NCBI GenBank assembly: GCA_944321965.1
Contig: CALUNH010000007.1
Location: 22,344 to 86,343, forward strand
Length of the DNA: 64,000 nt
Direction of reading: 5' to 3'
DNA from: an uncultured Alistipes sp.
GTDB lineage: Bacteria > Bacteroidota > Bacteroidia > Bacteroidales > Rikenellaceae
In this document: piece after piece, positions 17,285 through 26,159 of the stretch
Layout of the letters: each line of letters opens with the position of its first letter
Numbering within the stretch: the stretch's first letter is position 1
Notes under the pieces: model-generated
What the model was told of the DNA's origin: nothing
Seen by the model: only the letters and a program-made list of their open reading frames with translations
The model's database searches: none
Made by a program: the position numbers and the translations under genes

Positions 17285-17776
17285 ATGTTCCGTTTCGACA
17301 ATGCGGCGGTGCGGCGTCAGGACCGGCTGCTGGCCGAGGAGGCTGCGTGCGAACTGTTGCGCAGGGGGGAGTATGGGGTGCTTTCGATGCAGGCTGAAGC
17401 GGGAGGCGGTTACGGCCTGCCGTTGAGTTATGTCTGGGACGGCGACGCGCGGATCTATGTGCATTGTGCCCCCGAAGGGCGGAAGTTGCGCTGTCTGGAC
17501 CGTTGTCCGGAGGTGTCGTTCTGTGTCGTGGGGCGCACGGAGGTCTGTCCTGCGAAGTTTACGACGGCTTACGAAAGTGTCGTTCTGGCATGTCGTGCCG
17601 TGCGGGGACTCGATCCCGAAGAACGGATGGATGCCCTGCGTCTGCTGCTGGAGAAGTATGCCCCCGAGGATTGTGAGACGGGGATGCGTTATGCCGAGAA
17701 GTCGTTTCACCGGACCGAGATTATCCGTCTGGAGATCCTGGCGGGGAGCGGCAAGGCGAAGGTCGTCCGGAAATGA
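17285..17776 (+). CDS. Nim-like/pyridoxamine-phosphate-oxidase-family flavoprotein
   Basis: This 163-aa protein has the FMN-binding split-barrel fold of the NimA group. An N-terminal MFRFDNAAVRRQDRLL matches the MFR-x-MRRK-type start of Nim proteins. GYGLPLSYVWDGDARIYVHC, GRKLRCLDRCPEVSFCVVG and PAKFTTAYESVVLACRA follow the Nim order closely. Nim proteins bind flavin or heme, and some reduce 5-nitroimidazoles to amines. Most chromosomal homologues have no proven resistance role and none is claimed here. It follows nadA by 12 bp. Confidence 0.8.
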   Translation: MFRFDNAAVRRQDRLLAEEAACELLRRGEYGVLSMQAEAGGGYGLPLSYVWDGDARIYVHCAPEGRKLRCLDRCPEVSFCVVGRTEVCPAKFTTAYESVVLACRAVRGLDPEERMDALRLLLEKYAPEDCETGMRYAEKSFHRTEIIRLEILAGSGKAKVVRK

Positions 17777-17880
17777 GATAGCAGGGTAAGTGTCTTTGCT
17801 GTATGATGGATTGAAGTAGATTCTTCTTTTTTTCTTTTATTTCTTTATTTTTTATATAATAAAATTTTATTTAAAATAAA

Positions 17881-17959
17881 AATAAATAAAAATAAATAAA
17901 AATAAATAAAAATAAATAAAAATAAATAAAAATAAATAAAAATAAATAAAAATAAATAA
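17881..17959. repeat. 10-bp tandem repeat AATAAATAAA, about 8 copies
   Basis: Perfect head-to-tail units of AATAAATAAA fill 17881-17959; the last unit ends AAC instead of AAA. A partial unit extends left to about 17873. The array lies 45 bp upstream of the S46 peptidase start codon. Copy-number slippage here would change promoter spacing. Confidence 0.95.
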
Positions 17960-18003
17960 CTGAAGGTAAATAGGAAAAATCAATAAAATACCAAAAACGA
18001 CCC

Positions 18004-20136
18004 ATGAAGAAAATTCTTTCTTTGCTGGCGGCAGTGTGCGTGACGCTGACCGCGGCGGCCGATGAGGGCATGTGGCTCCTGCCCTATCTGCAGAAGATGA
18101 ACATCAGGAACATGAAGGAACGCGGCTGCAAACTCTCCGCCGAGGAGATTTACAGCATGAACCGCTCCTCGCTCAAGGATGCCGTCGTCATTTTCGGCGG
18201 AGGATGTACCGGTGAGATCGTCTCGCCCGAAGGCCTCCTCTTTACGAACCACCATTGCGGTTACGGTTCGATCCAGCAGCTTTCGAGTGTCGAGCACGAC
18301 TATCTGAAATATGGCTTCTGGGCCATGTCGCAGGCCGAAGAGCTGCCCGCTCCGGGACTCGAAGTGCGCTTCATCCGTCAGATCGCCGACGTCACGCCCG
18401 AGGTCATGGGCAACGTCCCCTCGATCGCCTCGCAGCAGGAGTACGAGCGCATCACGGAGGAGAACATCGCGGCTATCAAAAAACGCCTCCGGGAAGAGAA
18501 TCCGGGCATGGAGATCTCGGTCAAGCCGTTCTTCGGCGGCAACCAGTTCTTCGCCTTCGTGATGGAGGTCTACAAGGATGTGCGCCTGGTGGGTGCGCCC
18601 CCCTCGTCGATCGGGAAGTTCGGCGGCGATACCGACAACTGGATGTGGCCACGCCATACGGGCGATTTCTCGATCTTCCGCGTCTATGCCGGACCGGACA
18701 ACCGCCCGGCCGAATATTCGCCCGAAAACCGCCCCTACAAGGCTGAAAAGTTTTTGAAAATTTCCCTCCGGGGTGTCGAAGAGAACGACTTCGCGATGAT
18801 CATGGGATTTCCCGGCTCGACCGAGCGCTACGCAACCTCGTATGAGATCGACAACCTGCTGAAGGTCGAAAATCCCCAGCGGATCTTTATCCGCGGCGAG
18901 CGTCAGGCCATTCTCTGGAAGGACATGATCGCCAGCGATGCCGTGCGCATCCAGTATGCCTCGAAATACGCCCGTTCTTCGAACTACTGGAAGAATTCGA
19001 TCGGCATGTCGCGCGGCATCGAAAAACTCGACGTAAAGGCCCGCAAGGAGGCGCAGGAGGCTTCGTTCCAGGCCTGGGCAGGGAAGAACACCCTGCCCGA
19101 GGAGGGATACATCGACGCCCTGGCGAAGATCCGCACGGCTGTCGGCGAGCTTTCGCCCGTCAATGCCACGCGCCAGTACCTTTCGGAGGCTTTCCTTGCG
19201 GCCGTCGAGCTGCTGACGCCCGCACGTTCGTTCATCGACATGCAGAAGATGGAGGTGAAGGCGGAGATCAAGGATCCCGCCGCGGTCCGGGAGCGGCTCG
19301 CCGCATGGTACAAGGATTACAGCCCCGCAACCGATCGCAAGGTGGCCAAGCGGATGCTCACGATCGCGCGGGAGAACATGAAGGAGCTGCCGTCGTTCTA
19401 TGCCGAGGTGGTCGACAAGGAGTTCGGCGGCAATATCGACGCCTATGTGGACTGTCTCTACGACCATTCGGTTTTCACCTCCGGGGAGAAGGTCCTGGCG
19501 CTTATCGACGACTATGCGCCCGAAAAGATTGCCGATGATCCCGCCCTGGTACTGGGCAAGTCGGTTATGGAGCTTTACAGGAAGCTCTCCGGGGCTCTCG
19601 ACGAGCCCGCACAGCGTTACGACGAAGGGCACCGCAAGTACATTGCCGGGTTGATGCTGCAGCAGCCCAAAAAGGCCTGGGCTTCGGATGCCAACTTTAC
19701 GATCCGTCTGACCTATGGCCGCGTGCTCCCCTATTCGCCGGCCGACGGTATCGAGTACAACTACTATACGACGCTGAAGGGGGTTATGGAGAAGGAGGAT
19801 CCCGAGAATCCGCAGGAGTTCTTCGTACCCGAAAAGTTGAAGGAGCTCTACGCCGCGAAGGATTTCGGGCGTTATGCCAATGCGAAGGGCGAACTGCCGA
19901 CCTGCTTCCTGGCCGACTGCGACATCACGGGCGGCAACTCCGGATCGCCGGTGATGAACGACCGCGGGGCGCTGGTCGGACTGGCCTTTGACGGTAACTG
20001 GGAAGCCATGTCGGGGGATATCGCCTTCGAGCCCGACCTGCAGCGCACGATTGCCGTGGATATCCGCTACGTATTGTTTATCGTCGACAAGTTCGCCGGT
20101 GCCGGCTGGCTCTTGAACGAACTGCAGTTCGAGTAG
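18004..20136 (+). CDS. S46 dipeptidyl-peptidase, DPP7-type
   Basis: This 710-aa protein has a signal peptide (MKKILSLLAAVCVTLTAAA) then DEGMWLLPYL, the S46 N-terminal signature. The serine-protease triad is His84 (TNHHCGY), Asp221 (PRHTGDF) and Ser646 (TGGNSGSP). Eighteen residues after Ser646 is Gly664 (FDGNWEAMSGD). That position is Gly in DPP7, which prefers hydrophobic P1, and Arg in DPP11, which prefers acidic P1, so a DPP7-like specificity is expected. These periplasmic enzymes release dipeptides from oligopeptides. It is followed by a strong terminator and is probably monocistronic. A second, divergent S46 gene lies at 53833. Confidence 0.94.
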   Translation: MKKILSLLAAVCVTLTAAADEGMWLLPYLQKMNIRNMKERGCKLSAEEIYSMNRSSLKDAVVIFGGGCTGEIVSPEGLLFTNHHCGYGSIQQLSSVEHDYLKYGFWAMSQAEELPAPGLEVRFIRQIADVTPEVMGNVPSIASQQEYERITEENIAAIKKRLREENPGMEISVKPFFGGNQFFAFVMEVYKDVRLVGAPPSSIGKFGGDTDNWMWPRHTGDFSIFRVYAGPDNRPAEYSPENRPYKAEKFLKISLRGVEENDFAMIMGFPGSTERYATSYEIDNLLKVENPQRIFIRGERQAILWKDMIASDAVRIQYASKYARSSNYWKNSIGMSRGIEKLDVKARKEAQEASFQAWAGKNTLPEEGYIDALAKIRTAVGELSPVNATRQYLSEAFLAAVELLTPARSFIDMQKMEVKAEIKDPAAVRERLAAWYKDYSPATDRKVAKRMLTIARENMKELPSFYAEVVDKEFGGNIDAYVDCLYDHSVFTSGEKVLALIDDYAPEKIADDPALVLGKSVMELYRKLSGALDEPAQRYDEGHRKYIAGLMLQQPKKAWASDANFTIRLTYGRVLPYSPADGIEYNYYTTLKGVMEKEDPENPQEFFVPEKLKELYAAKDFGRYANAKGELPTCFLADCDITGGNSGSPVMNDRGALVGLAFDGNWEAMSGDIAFEPDLQRTIAVDIRYVLFIVDKFAGAGWLLNELQFE

Positions 20137-20163
20137 AGACCGTTTCCATATACAATACATGCG

Positions 20164-20207
20164 AAAAGGGATTTGCTTCCTGTGGGGGCGAATCCCTTTT
20201 TTTAGTT
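20164..20207 (+). terminator. Rho-independent terminator after S46 gene
   Basis: AAAAGGGATT (20164-20173) pairs with AATCCCTTTT (20191-20200), loop 17 nt, followed by a T run. It lies 27 bp after the stop codon. Confidence 0.85.
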
Positions 20208-20298
20208 TGTGGTCCGGGAGCGGTTGAAGGAAAATCGCTTTTTCCCGTCGGGGGATGACAAAATTCCCCTTTTCGTTCCGGAATCCCTCAAAATTTCG

Positions 20299-20306
20299 TA
20301 CTTTTG
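20299..20306 (+). promoter_or_regulatory. metG promoter -7 box TACTTTTG
   Basis: A TAnnTTTG match 30 bp upstream of the metG ATG; no clear -33. Its position argues against translation starting at the earlier in-frame ATG at 20255. Confidence 0.5.
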
Positions 20307-20335
20307 ACGAAAAATCAGCAATTCCTATTCTGTTT

Positions 20336-22378
20336 ATGGCAAAAGAGTTCAAACGCTATCTCGTGACATCTGCACTCCCCTATGCCAACGGTCCCGTACA
20401 TATCGGACACCTGGCGGGAGTCTACATACCTTCGGATATCTATACCCGCTATCTGCGGCTCAAGGGCTGTGACGTGATTTCGGTCTGCGGATCCGACGAA
20501 CACGGCGTACCCATCACCATCAAGGCCCGCAAGGAGGGCGTTTCGCCCCAGCAGATCGTCGACCGCTACCATGAACTCATCAAGAAGTCGTTCGAGGGGC
20601 TCGGCATGTCGTTCGACATCTATTCGCGCACCTCGTCCGCAACCCATACCCAGACCGCTTCGGCCTTTTTCCGAAAACTCTACGACGAGGGCAAGTTCAT
20701 TGAAAAAACCTCCATGCAGTATTACGACGAGGAGGCCCAGACCTTCCTGGCCGACCGTTATATTGTCGGGACCTGCCCGAAGTGCGGCAATGACCGCGCC
20801 TACGGCGACCAGTGCGAGAAGTGCGGTTCGACGCTCTCGCCCGACGAACTGATCGAACCCCACAGCGCCGTGTCGGGTTCCGTGCCCGTAAAGCGCGAAA
20901 CCAAACACTGGTATCTCCCGCTGGATCAGTACGAAGGATTCCTCCGGGAGTGGATTCTCGAAGGCCATAGGGAGTGGAAATCGAACGTCTACGGACAGTG
21001 CAAAAGCTGGCTCGACGGAGGTCTGCAGCCGCGTGCCGTGAGCCGCGACCTCGACTGGGGAATCCCCGTGCCGGTCGAAGGAGCCGAAGGAAAGGTCCTC
21101 TATGTATGGTTCGATGCCCCGATCGGTTATATATCTGCTACCAAGGACCTTACGCCCGACTGGGAGAAGTACTGGAAGTCGGAGGACACGAAGATGGTCC
21201 ACTTCATAGGTAAGGATAACATCGTCTTCCACTGCATCGTCTTCCCCTCGATGCTGAAGGCCCATGGCGGTTATATCCTGCCCGAAAACGTCCCCGCCAA
21301 CGAGTTCCTGAACCTCGAAGGCGACAAGATCTCCACGTCGCGCAACTGGGCCGTCTGGCTGCACGAATATCTCGAAGAGTTCTCCGGCAAGGAGGATGTC
21401 CTGCGCTACGTACTCTGCGCCAACGCCCCCGAAACCAAGGACAACGACTTCACGTGGAAGGATTTCCAGGCCCGCAACAACAACGAACTCGTAGCCATTC
21501 TCGGCAACTTCGTCAACCGCGCGCTGGTGCTGACCAAAAAGTATTTCGCAGGCCGGAACCCGGCCTGCGGCGAGCTGACCGACTACGACCGCGAGACGAT
21601 CGCGGAGGTTGCTGCCGTGAAGGCGTCGCTCGAAGCCAATATCGAACATTACCGCTTCCGCGAGGCGTTGAAGGATGCCATGAACATCTCGCGCATCGGC
21701 AACAAATACCTGGCCGATACCGAGCCCTGGAAGGTCGTCAAGACAGATCTCGAACGGGTGAAGACCATTCTCAATATTGCCCTTCAGATTACGGCCAATA
21801 CGGCCATCGCCATCGAACCCTTCATGCCCTTCTCGGCGGCCAAAATCCTGAAGATGCTGGCTGTTGACAAGTTCGGTTGGGAGCGTTTGGGCGCCATGGA
21901 TCTGATCCCGGCCGGACACGAGATCGGCGAACCCGCGCTGCTCTTCGAAAAGATCGAGGACGACGTCATCCAGCGCCAGTTGGACAAACTTGCCGCCACA
22001 AAAGCAGCCAATCAGGCTGTGGAAGCTGCACAACATGTTGAACCTCAAAAAGATACGGTTTCTTTCGACGATTTTCAGAAGATGGATATCCGCGTTTCGA
22101 CGATTTTGGCGGCCGAAAAGGTGGCCAAAACCAAGAAATTGTTGAAATTGACCGTCGATACGGGGATAGATAAACGCGAAATCGTCTCGGGAATCGCCGA
22201 ATACTTCACTCCCGAGGAGCTGGTCGGCAAACAGGTGCTTGTCCTGGTCAACCTCGCTCCCCGCGAATTGAAGGGTATTTTGTCGAAAGGCATGATCCTG
22301 ATGGCCGAAGATGCCTCCGGAAAATTACGGTTGCTGCAGCCCGGCGATGCGACCAACAATGGAGCCTTGGTCGGATAA
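20336..22378 (+). CDS. metG: Methionyl-tRNA synthetase with C-terminal tRNA-binding domain
   Basis: I start at ATG 20336 ([19 protein letters not shown]), giving 680 aa. The HIGH motif is in [10 protein letters not shown]; the KMSKS-equivalent is [11 protein letters not shown], a normal variant in this MetRS group. A zinc knuckle with four Cys ([18 protein letters not shown]) inserts in the connective domain near residue 145. The last 110 residues form a Trbp111-like OB fold ([20 protein letters not shown]) that dimerises and binds tRNA. An Ala/Lys-rich linker precedes it. Confidence 0.97.
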   Translation: MAKEFKRYLVTSALPYANGPVHIGHLAGVYIPSDIYTRYLRLKGCDVISVCGSDEHGVPITIKARKEGVSPQQIVDRYHELIKKSFEGLGMSFDIYSRTSSATHTQTASAFFRKLYDEGKFIEKTSMQYYDEEAQTFLADRYIVGTCPKCGNDRAYGDQCEKCGSTLSPDELIEPHSAVSGSVPVKRETKHWYLPLDQYEGFLREWILEGHREWKSNVYGQCKSWLDGGLQPRAVSRDLDWGIPVPVEGAEGKVLYVWFDAPIGYISATKDLTPDWEKYWKSEDTKMVHFIGKDNIVFHCIVFPSMLKAHGGYILPENVPANEFLNLEGDKISTSRNWAVWLHEYLEEFSGKEDVLRYVLCANAPETKDNDFTWKDFQARNNNELVAILGNFVNRALVLTKKYFAGRNPACGELTDYDRETIAEVAAVKASLEANIEHYRFREALKDAMNISRIGNKYLADTEPWKVVKTDLERVKTILNIALQITANTAIAIEPFMPFSAAKILKMLAVDKFGWERLGAMDLIPAGHEIGEPALLFEKIEDDVIQRQLDKLAATKAANQAVEAAQHVEPQKDTVSFDDFQKMDIRVSTILAAEKVAKTKKLLKLTVDTGIDKREIVSGIAEYFTPEELVGKQVLVLVNLAPRELKGILSKGMILMAEDASGKLRLLQPGDATNNGALVG

Positions 22379-22396
22379 GCCCGGGATTTTTCGATT

Positions 22397-22404
22397 TATT
22401 TTTG
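22397..22404 (+). promoter_or_regulatory. ilvE promoter -7 box TATTTTTG
   Basis: A TAnnTTTG match in the 54-bp metG-ilvE gap, 29 bp before the ilvE ATG. No TTG lies at the right spacing. Confidence 0.45.
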
Positions 22405-22432
22405 GTGTAAAAAATTCTTAAAACTGAAAGAT

Positions 22433-23446
22433 ATGGAAAATATGGATTGGAGTGCGTTCGGTTTCGACTATCGCAAAACGGATTTCAATGTCCGCTACTC
22501 CTATACGGATGGCAAATGGAGCGACATGGTGGTTACCGACGATGAGTATATTCATATGCACATGTCGGCTTCGTGTCTGCATTACGGTATTGAACTTTTC
22601 GAGGGTTTGAAAGCATTTCGCGGTGTGGATGGAAAAGTTCGTCTCTTCCGTGTCGCTGACAATGCCCGCCGGATGCAGTCTTCGGCCAAGCGGCTTTGTC
22701 TGCCAGTTCCCTCGGAAGAGATGATCGTGAATGCCTGCATCGAAGTGGTGAAGCGTAATGCGCGTTTCGTTCCTCCCTATGAAACGGGGGCTTCGTTGTA
22801 TCTGCGTCCGGTGATGTTCGGTACGACGGTCGGTCTGGGGGTCAAACCTTCGAAGGATGCTCTGTTGATTGTCTACTGTTCGCCTGTGGGTGCCTACTTC
22901 AAGTCGGGGATTTCGCCGATCCGTGTTGCCATTGACCGGGAGCAGGACCGTGCTGCTCCACGTGGAACAGGTGACGTGAAGGTCGGAGGAAACTACGCTG
23001 CAAGCCTTCTTTCCGGTGAAAAAGGCCACGATCTGGGCTATTCGAATATTATGTACCTCGATGCTGCCGAGCACAAATACATCGAAGAGTGCGGTGCCGC
23101 GAACTTCTTCGGCATCAAGGACGGCAAATACATTACGCCGAAATCGCCTTCGGTGCTGCCTTCGATCACCAACATGAGCCTCCGTCAGCTCGCGGCCGAC
23201 ATGGGTCTCGAAGTGGAACAGCGGCATATTCCCGTCGAGGAGTTGTCGACCTTCGAGGAGTGCGGAGCGTGCGGAACGGCTGCCGTGATCTCCCCCATCG
23301 GTTACATTTACGACATGCAGACCGGCGAATCCTACGATTACGGAGACAAGGTCGGCAAAAACTGTCTGGAACTCTACACCCGTCTGCAGGATATTCAGTA
23401 CGGGCGTGCCGAGGACAAGTACGGCTGGTGCACGGTTGTCTTGTAG
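22433..23446 (+). CDS. ilvE: Branched-chain amino-acid aminotransferase, fold type IV
   Basis: This 337-aa PLP enzyme interconverts Leu/Ile/Val and their 2-keto acids in the cytoplasm. The PLP lysine is Lys183 in GDVKVGGNYAAS. Other family motifs are CLHYGIELFEGLKAFRG (residues 48-64), YLRPVMFGT (123-131) and EECGAANFFGIK (218-229). Length and the N-terminal extension fit the eukaryotic-like BCAT-II group common in Bacteroidota. A parS-like 16-mer lies inside the coding sequence (22954-22969). The gene ends in a terminator at 23469. Confidence 0.95.
   Translation: MENMDWSAFGFDYRKTDFNVRYSYTDGKWSDMVVTDDEYIHMHMSASCLHYGIELFEGLKAFRGVDGKVRLFRVADNARRMQSSAKRLCLPVPSEEMIVNACIEVVKRNARFVPPYETGASLYLRPVMFGTTVGLGVKPSKDALLIVYCSPVGAYFKSGISPIRVAIDREQDRAAPRGTGDVKVGGNYAASLLSGEKGHDLGYSNIMYLDAAEHKYIEECGAANFFGIKDGKYITPKSPSVLPSITNMSLRQLAADMGLEVEQRHIPVEELSTFEECGACGTAAVISPIGYIYDMQTGESYDYGDKVGKNCLELYTRLQDIQYGRAEDKYGWCTVVL
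22954..22969. other. parS-like site within ilvE
   Basis: TGCTCCACGTGGAACA matches the palindrome TGTTCCACGTGGAACA at 15 of 16 positions; the third base differs. It is the leftmost of four such sites in 683 bp. Confidence 0.6.
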
Positions 23447-23468
23447 ATCCTTTCGGATTTAAAGTCGA

Positions 23469-23498
23469 GGGCGGCCTTGCGGGTCGCCCCTTTTTTTT
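23469..23498 (+). terminator. Rho-independent terminator after ilvE
   Basis: GGGCGGCC (23469-23476) pairs with GGTCGCCC (23482-23489) with one G-U pair and a 5-nt loop. Eight T follow at 23491-23498. The last T is also the first base of a parS-like site. Confidence 0.85.
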
Positions 23499-23513
23499 GT
23501 TCCACGTGGAACA
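23498..23513. other. parS centromere site (perfect 16-bp palindrome)
   Basis: TGTTCCACGTGGAACA is identical to the well-known ParB-binding parS palindrome type (GTTCCACGTGGAAC core). It lies in the ilvE-mnmG gap. Confidence 0.8.
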
Positions 23514-23541
23514 CTCTCTTGTTGATATTTCCGGGTAAAAT

Positions 23542-23565
23542 AAAAGGTTCCACGTGGAACCTTTT
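23542..23565. other. parS-like site inside a 24-bp perfect palindrome
   Basis: The core GGTTCCACGTGGAACC (23546-23561) is extended by AAAA on the left and TTTT on the right, making 24 bp of perfect dyad symmetry. It differs from the first site only at the outermost pairs of the 16-mer. Confidence 0.75.
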
Positions 23566-23620
23566 CTTGATTGTTTGGAAAATTGGATTTTATTCTTCGG
23601 CTCTCTGTTTCCGCGGTGTG

Positions 23621-23636
23621 TGTTCCACGTGGAACG
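23621..23636. other. parS-like site next to the mnmG stop
   Basis: TGTTCCACGTGGAACG keeps the 14-bp core GTTCCACGTGGAAC (23622-23635); only the last base breaks the symmetry. It ends 12 bp before the mnmG stop codon. Confidence 0.75.
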
Positions 23637-23648
23637 TGCTTCGAAAAA

Positions 23649-25598
23649 CTATCGGCCGAACTTGACCAGTAAAACATTGACATCCGCAGGCGAAACTCCC
23701 GGGATGCGCGAGGCCTGCCCGATCGTCTTCGGACGAATCCGGTTCAGCTTCTGACGGGCTTCGATGGTCAGCGAATTCATTGAAAAAAAATCAAAATCTT
23801 CCGGAATGCGGATGTTTTCCAGCCTCCGGAGTTTGTCGGCAATGAATTTTTCGCGCTCGATGTAGCCTTTGTACTTGATTTGAATCTCCGCCTCCTCGAT
23901 AACCTCGGCGTCGATCTCCTGCTTTTCGATGAACCGCCGCAGCTTCGGAAGCACCTTTTGCAGCGATTCGAAAGTCACGTTGTTCCGCACCAGAATGTCG
24001 TACAGTTTCCGACCCTGGCTCAAGGGCTCCTGTCCGACCGATTTCAAATAGTCGTTGATTTCGGCTGCTTTGATGCTCTGCTCACGCGCAAAGGCTACAA
24101 GCGATTCTACAAGTGAATTTTTTCGGACAAAATGAGCGTATCTTTTTTCGGAAATCAACCCGATTTTGTAGCCTAACGGGGTCAGTCGGAGATCGGCGTT
24201 GTCCTGCCGGAGCAGGATCCGATACTCGGCCCGGGAGGTGAACATCCGGTAAGGTTCGTCGACACCCTTGGTCACGAGGTCGTCGATCAGTACGCCGATA
24301 TAGGCTTCGTCGCGTTTCAAAACGATCGGCTCCTCCCCTTTCAGGGCCCGGTGGGCATTGATCCCCGCCATCAGACCCTGGGCTGCAGCCTCTTCGTAAC
24401 CGGTCGTCCCGTTGACCTGACCGGCGAAATAGAGTCCCGAAACGAGCTTGGTTTCGAGCGAATGGTGGAGCTGCATGGGTGGAAAATAGTCGTATTCGAT
24501 GGCGTATCCGGGGCGGAAAATATGCAGGTCCTTCAACCCTTCGATCCTGTGCAGCGCCTGCCACTGTACCTCCCATGGCAACGACGACGAGAAGCCGTTC
24601 AGGTAGTATTCGTTGGTCGAACGCCCTTCGGGTTCGAGAAAAAGCTGGTGTTGATCCTTGTCGGCAAAGGTCCGCAACTTGTCCTCGATCGAGGGGCAAT
24701 AGCGGGGTCCGATGCCGTGGATCGTGCCGTTGAAGAGCGGCGAGCGGTCGAATCCCGTGCGCAAAATGGCGTGCACTTCGGGCGATGTGTAGACCAGAAA
24801 ACAGGGCATTTGATCCTTGACCGGTTCGGTTTCGGGCGAAAAGGAGAATTTTCCGGGATTTTCGTCGCCGTATTGGGGTTCGAGCACTTCGAAATTGATC
24901 GTCCGGGCGTCGAGGCGGGCCGGGGTTCCGGTCTTCATGCGGCCGGTCTCGAACCCCATCTTCCGGAGGCTTTCGGTGATCCCGTGCGAGGCGGCATCAC
25001 CGGCCCGGCCCCCTTCGGCGTGGGCAGCGCCGCAGTGCATCATGCCGTCGAGGAAGGTGCCGGCCGTGAGGATGACCGCCCGGCACGAAAACTCCACTCC
25101 CATGCGGGTCCGGACACCGCGGATCGAGGGGCGTTTCACGCTCCCCTTCTTCGGGTTGTTTGCGGGCGTGCCGTCGGGATGGCTTTCGTTGGCGGAGGGG
25201 GCTGTCGGGGTATCGAAGAGCAGCTCCGTGGCGGCATCCTGCCAGATGTAGAGGTTCCAGATATTTTCCAGGGTGTGTCGCCACTCTTCCGAAAAACGTG
25301 TTTTGTCGCACTGGGCCCTGGGACTCCACATCGCCGCACCCTTCGACTTGTTCAGCATCCGGAACTGCACGGCCGTGCGGTCCGTAATGCGTCCCATCTC
25401 TCCGCCCAAAGCGTCTATCTCTCTGACTATCTGACCTTTGGCTACGCCGCCGACGGCCGGATTGCACGACATCGAAGCCATTTTCGTCATGTCCATCGTC
25501 AGCAGCAGGGTCCGCGAACCCAGTCGGGCGGCGGCAGCGGCGGCTTCACAACCGGCATGTCCGCCTCCGATGACGATGATATCGTAATCGAGGGTCAT
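23649..25598 (-). CDS. mnmG: tRNA uridine-34 carboxymethylaminomethyl modification enzyme MnmG (GidA)
   Basis: This 649-aa flavoprotein forms a complex with MnmE to modify wobble uridine of tRNAs. The FAD dinucleotide fold is at the start (IIVIGGGHAGCEAAAAAARLG). MnmG signatures follow: SCNPAVGGVAKGQIVREIDALGGEMG, GTFLDGMMHCG, GRMKTGTPARLDARTINF and GQVNGTTGYEEAAAQGL. It is a little longer than the usual 620-630 aa because of a Ser/Pro/Asn/Lys-rich insertion around residues 130-153. Its ATG overlaps the ybeY stop by 4 bp (ATGA), implying translational coupling. mnmG is often origin-linked in bacteria, consistent with the adjacent parS sites. Confidence 0.97.
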   Translation of the reverse strand: MTLDYDIIVIGGGHAGCEAAAAAARLGSRTLLLTMDMTKMASMSCNPAVGGVAKGQIVREIDALGGEMGRITDRTAVQFRMLNKSKGAAMWSPRAQCDKTRFSEEWRHTLENIWNLYIWQDAATELLFDTPTAPSANESHPDGTPANNPKKGSVKRPSIRGVRTRMGVEFSCRAVILTAGTFLDGMMHCGAAHAEGGRAGDAASHGITESLRKMGFETGRMKTGTPARLDARTINFEVLEPQYGDENPGKFSFSPETEPVKDQMPCFLVYTSPEVHAILRTGFDRSPLFNGTIHGIGPRYCPSIEDKLRTFADKDQHQLFLEPEGRSTNEYYLNGFSSSLPWEVQWQALHRIEGLKDLHIFRPGYAIEYDYFPPMQLHHSLETKLVSGLYFAGQVNGTTGYEEAAAQGLMAGINAHRALKGEEPIVLKRDEAYIGVLIDDLVTKGVDEPYRMFTSRAEYRILLRQDNADLRLTPLGYKIGLISEKRYAHFVRKNSLVESLVAFAREQSIKAAEINDYLKSVGQEPLSQGRKLYDILVRNNVTFESLQKVLPKLRRFIEKQEIDAEVIEEAEIQIKYKGYIEREKFIADKLRRLENIRIPEDFDFFSMNSLTIEARQKLNRIRPKTIGQASRIPGVSPADVNVLLVKFGR

Positions 25599-26026
25599 TG
25601 TTTCTCCCAGAATTTCAGGTATTTGTCTTCCTTGCGGTGCATCTGTGCGTTGGTGCGGGGCGTCTTGTCGTTCTGGCCGCAGAGGTGCAGCACGCCGTGG
25701 ACCACCACCCGGCGCATCTCCTGCAGCGTCGTGGCCCCGTATTGCCGGGCATTGTCCGCTACGGTCTCCACGTCGATGAAGATGTCGCCCGAGACGGTGC
25801 GCGCCCCCTTGCGGTCGCTGTAGTCGAACGTGATGACGTCGGTGAAGTAGTCGTGTCCGAGGTACTGCCGGTTCATCTCCAGCAGCCGCTGCGCCGAGCA
25901 GAAGATATAGCAGACATCACCCAGCGTATACCCCTCCGCTTCGGCGACCTCCTGCAGCCAGCGGGCTGTCAGCCGTTTCTGCGGGTAACGGTACGTACAG
26001 TCGTCGGTATAGTATTTTACAGCCAT
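25595..26026 (-). CDS. ybeY: rRNA maturation endoribonuclease YbeY
   Basis: This 143-aa UPF0054 protein carries HGVLHLCGQNDKTPRTNAQMH. The first two zinc-binding His of the H-G-x-L-H-L-x-G-x-D-H motif are present, but the third His position is Lys; His at the end of NAQMH could substitute. FITFDYSDRKGARTVSGDIFIDVETVADNA is typical of the family. YbeY acts in 16S rRNA 3' end processing and ribosome quality control. It is translationally coupled to mnmG. Confidence 0.93.
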   Translation of the reverse strand: MAVKYYTDDCTYRYPQKRLTARWLQEVAEAEGYTLGDVCYIFCSAQRLLEMNRQYLGHDYFTDVITFDYSDRKGARTVSGDIFIDVETVADNARQYGATTLQEMRRVVVHGVLHLCGQNDKTPRTNAQMHRKEDKYLKFWEKQ

Positions 26027-26159
26027 TTTTTCTGGATATTTTCGATCGGTTCGAGGGTCCGGTACCTTGTTCAGGCAGGGAGAGATCGGAAGTTTCAGCC
26101 TCTTTTCCGGGGTTTTTCGGGCGTCTTTGCAGCCCGGTCCCCGCTCTCTCCTCCCGGAC

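Noticed and set aside
17873-17959. Attachment site or CRISPR leader
   Set aside because: Only a simple 10-bp AT repeat; no integrase, spacer or cas gene.
23542-23565. 24-bp palindrome as a simple terminator for mnmG
   Set aside because: It has no loop, and the same core recurs nearby, including inside the ilvE coding sequence, which fits a protein-binding site better. A secondary terminator role cannot be excluded.
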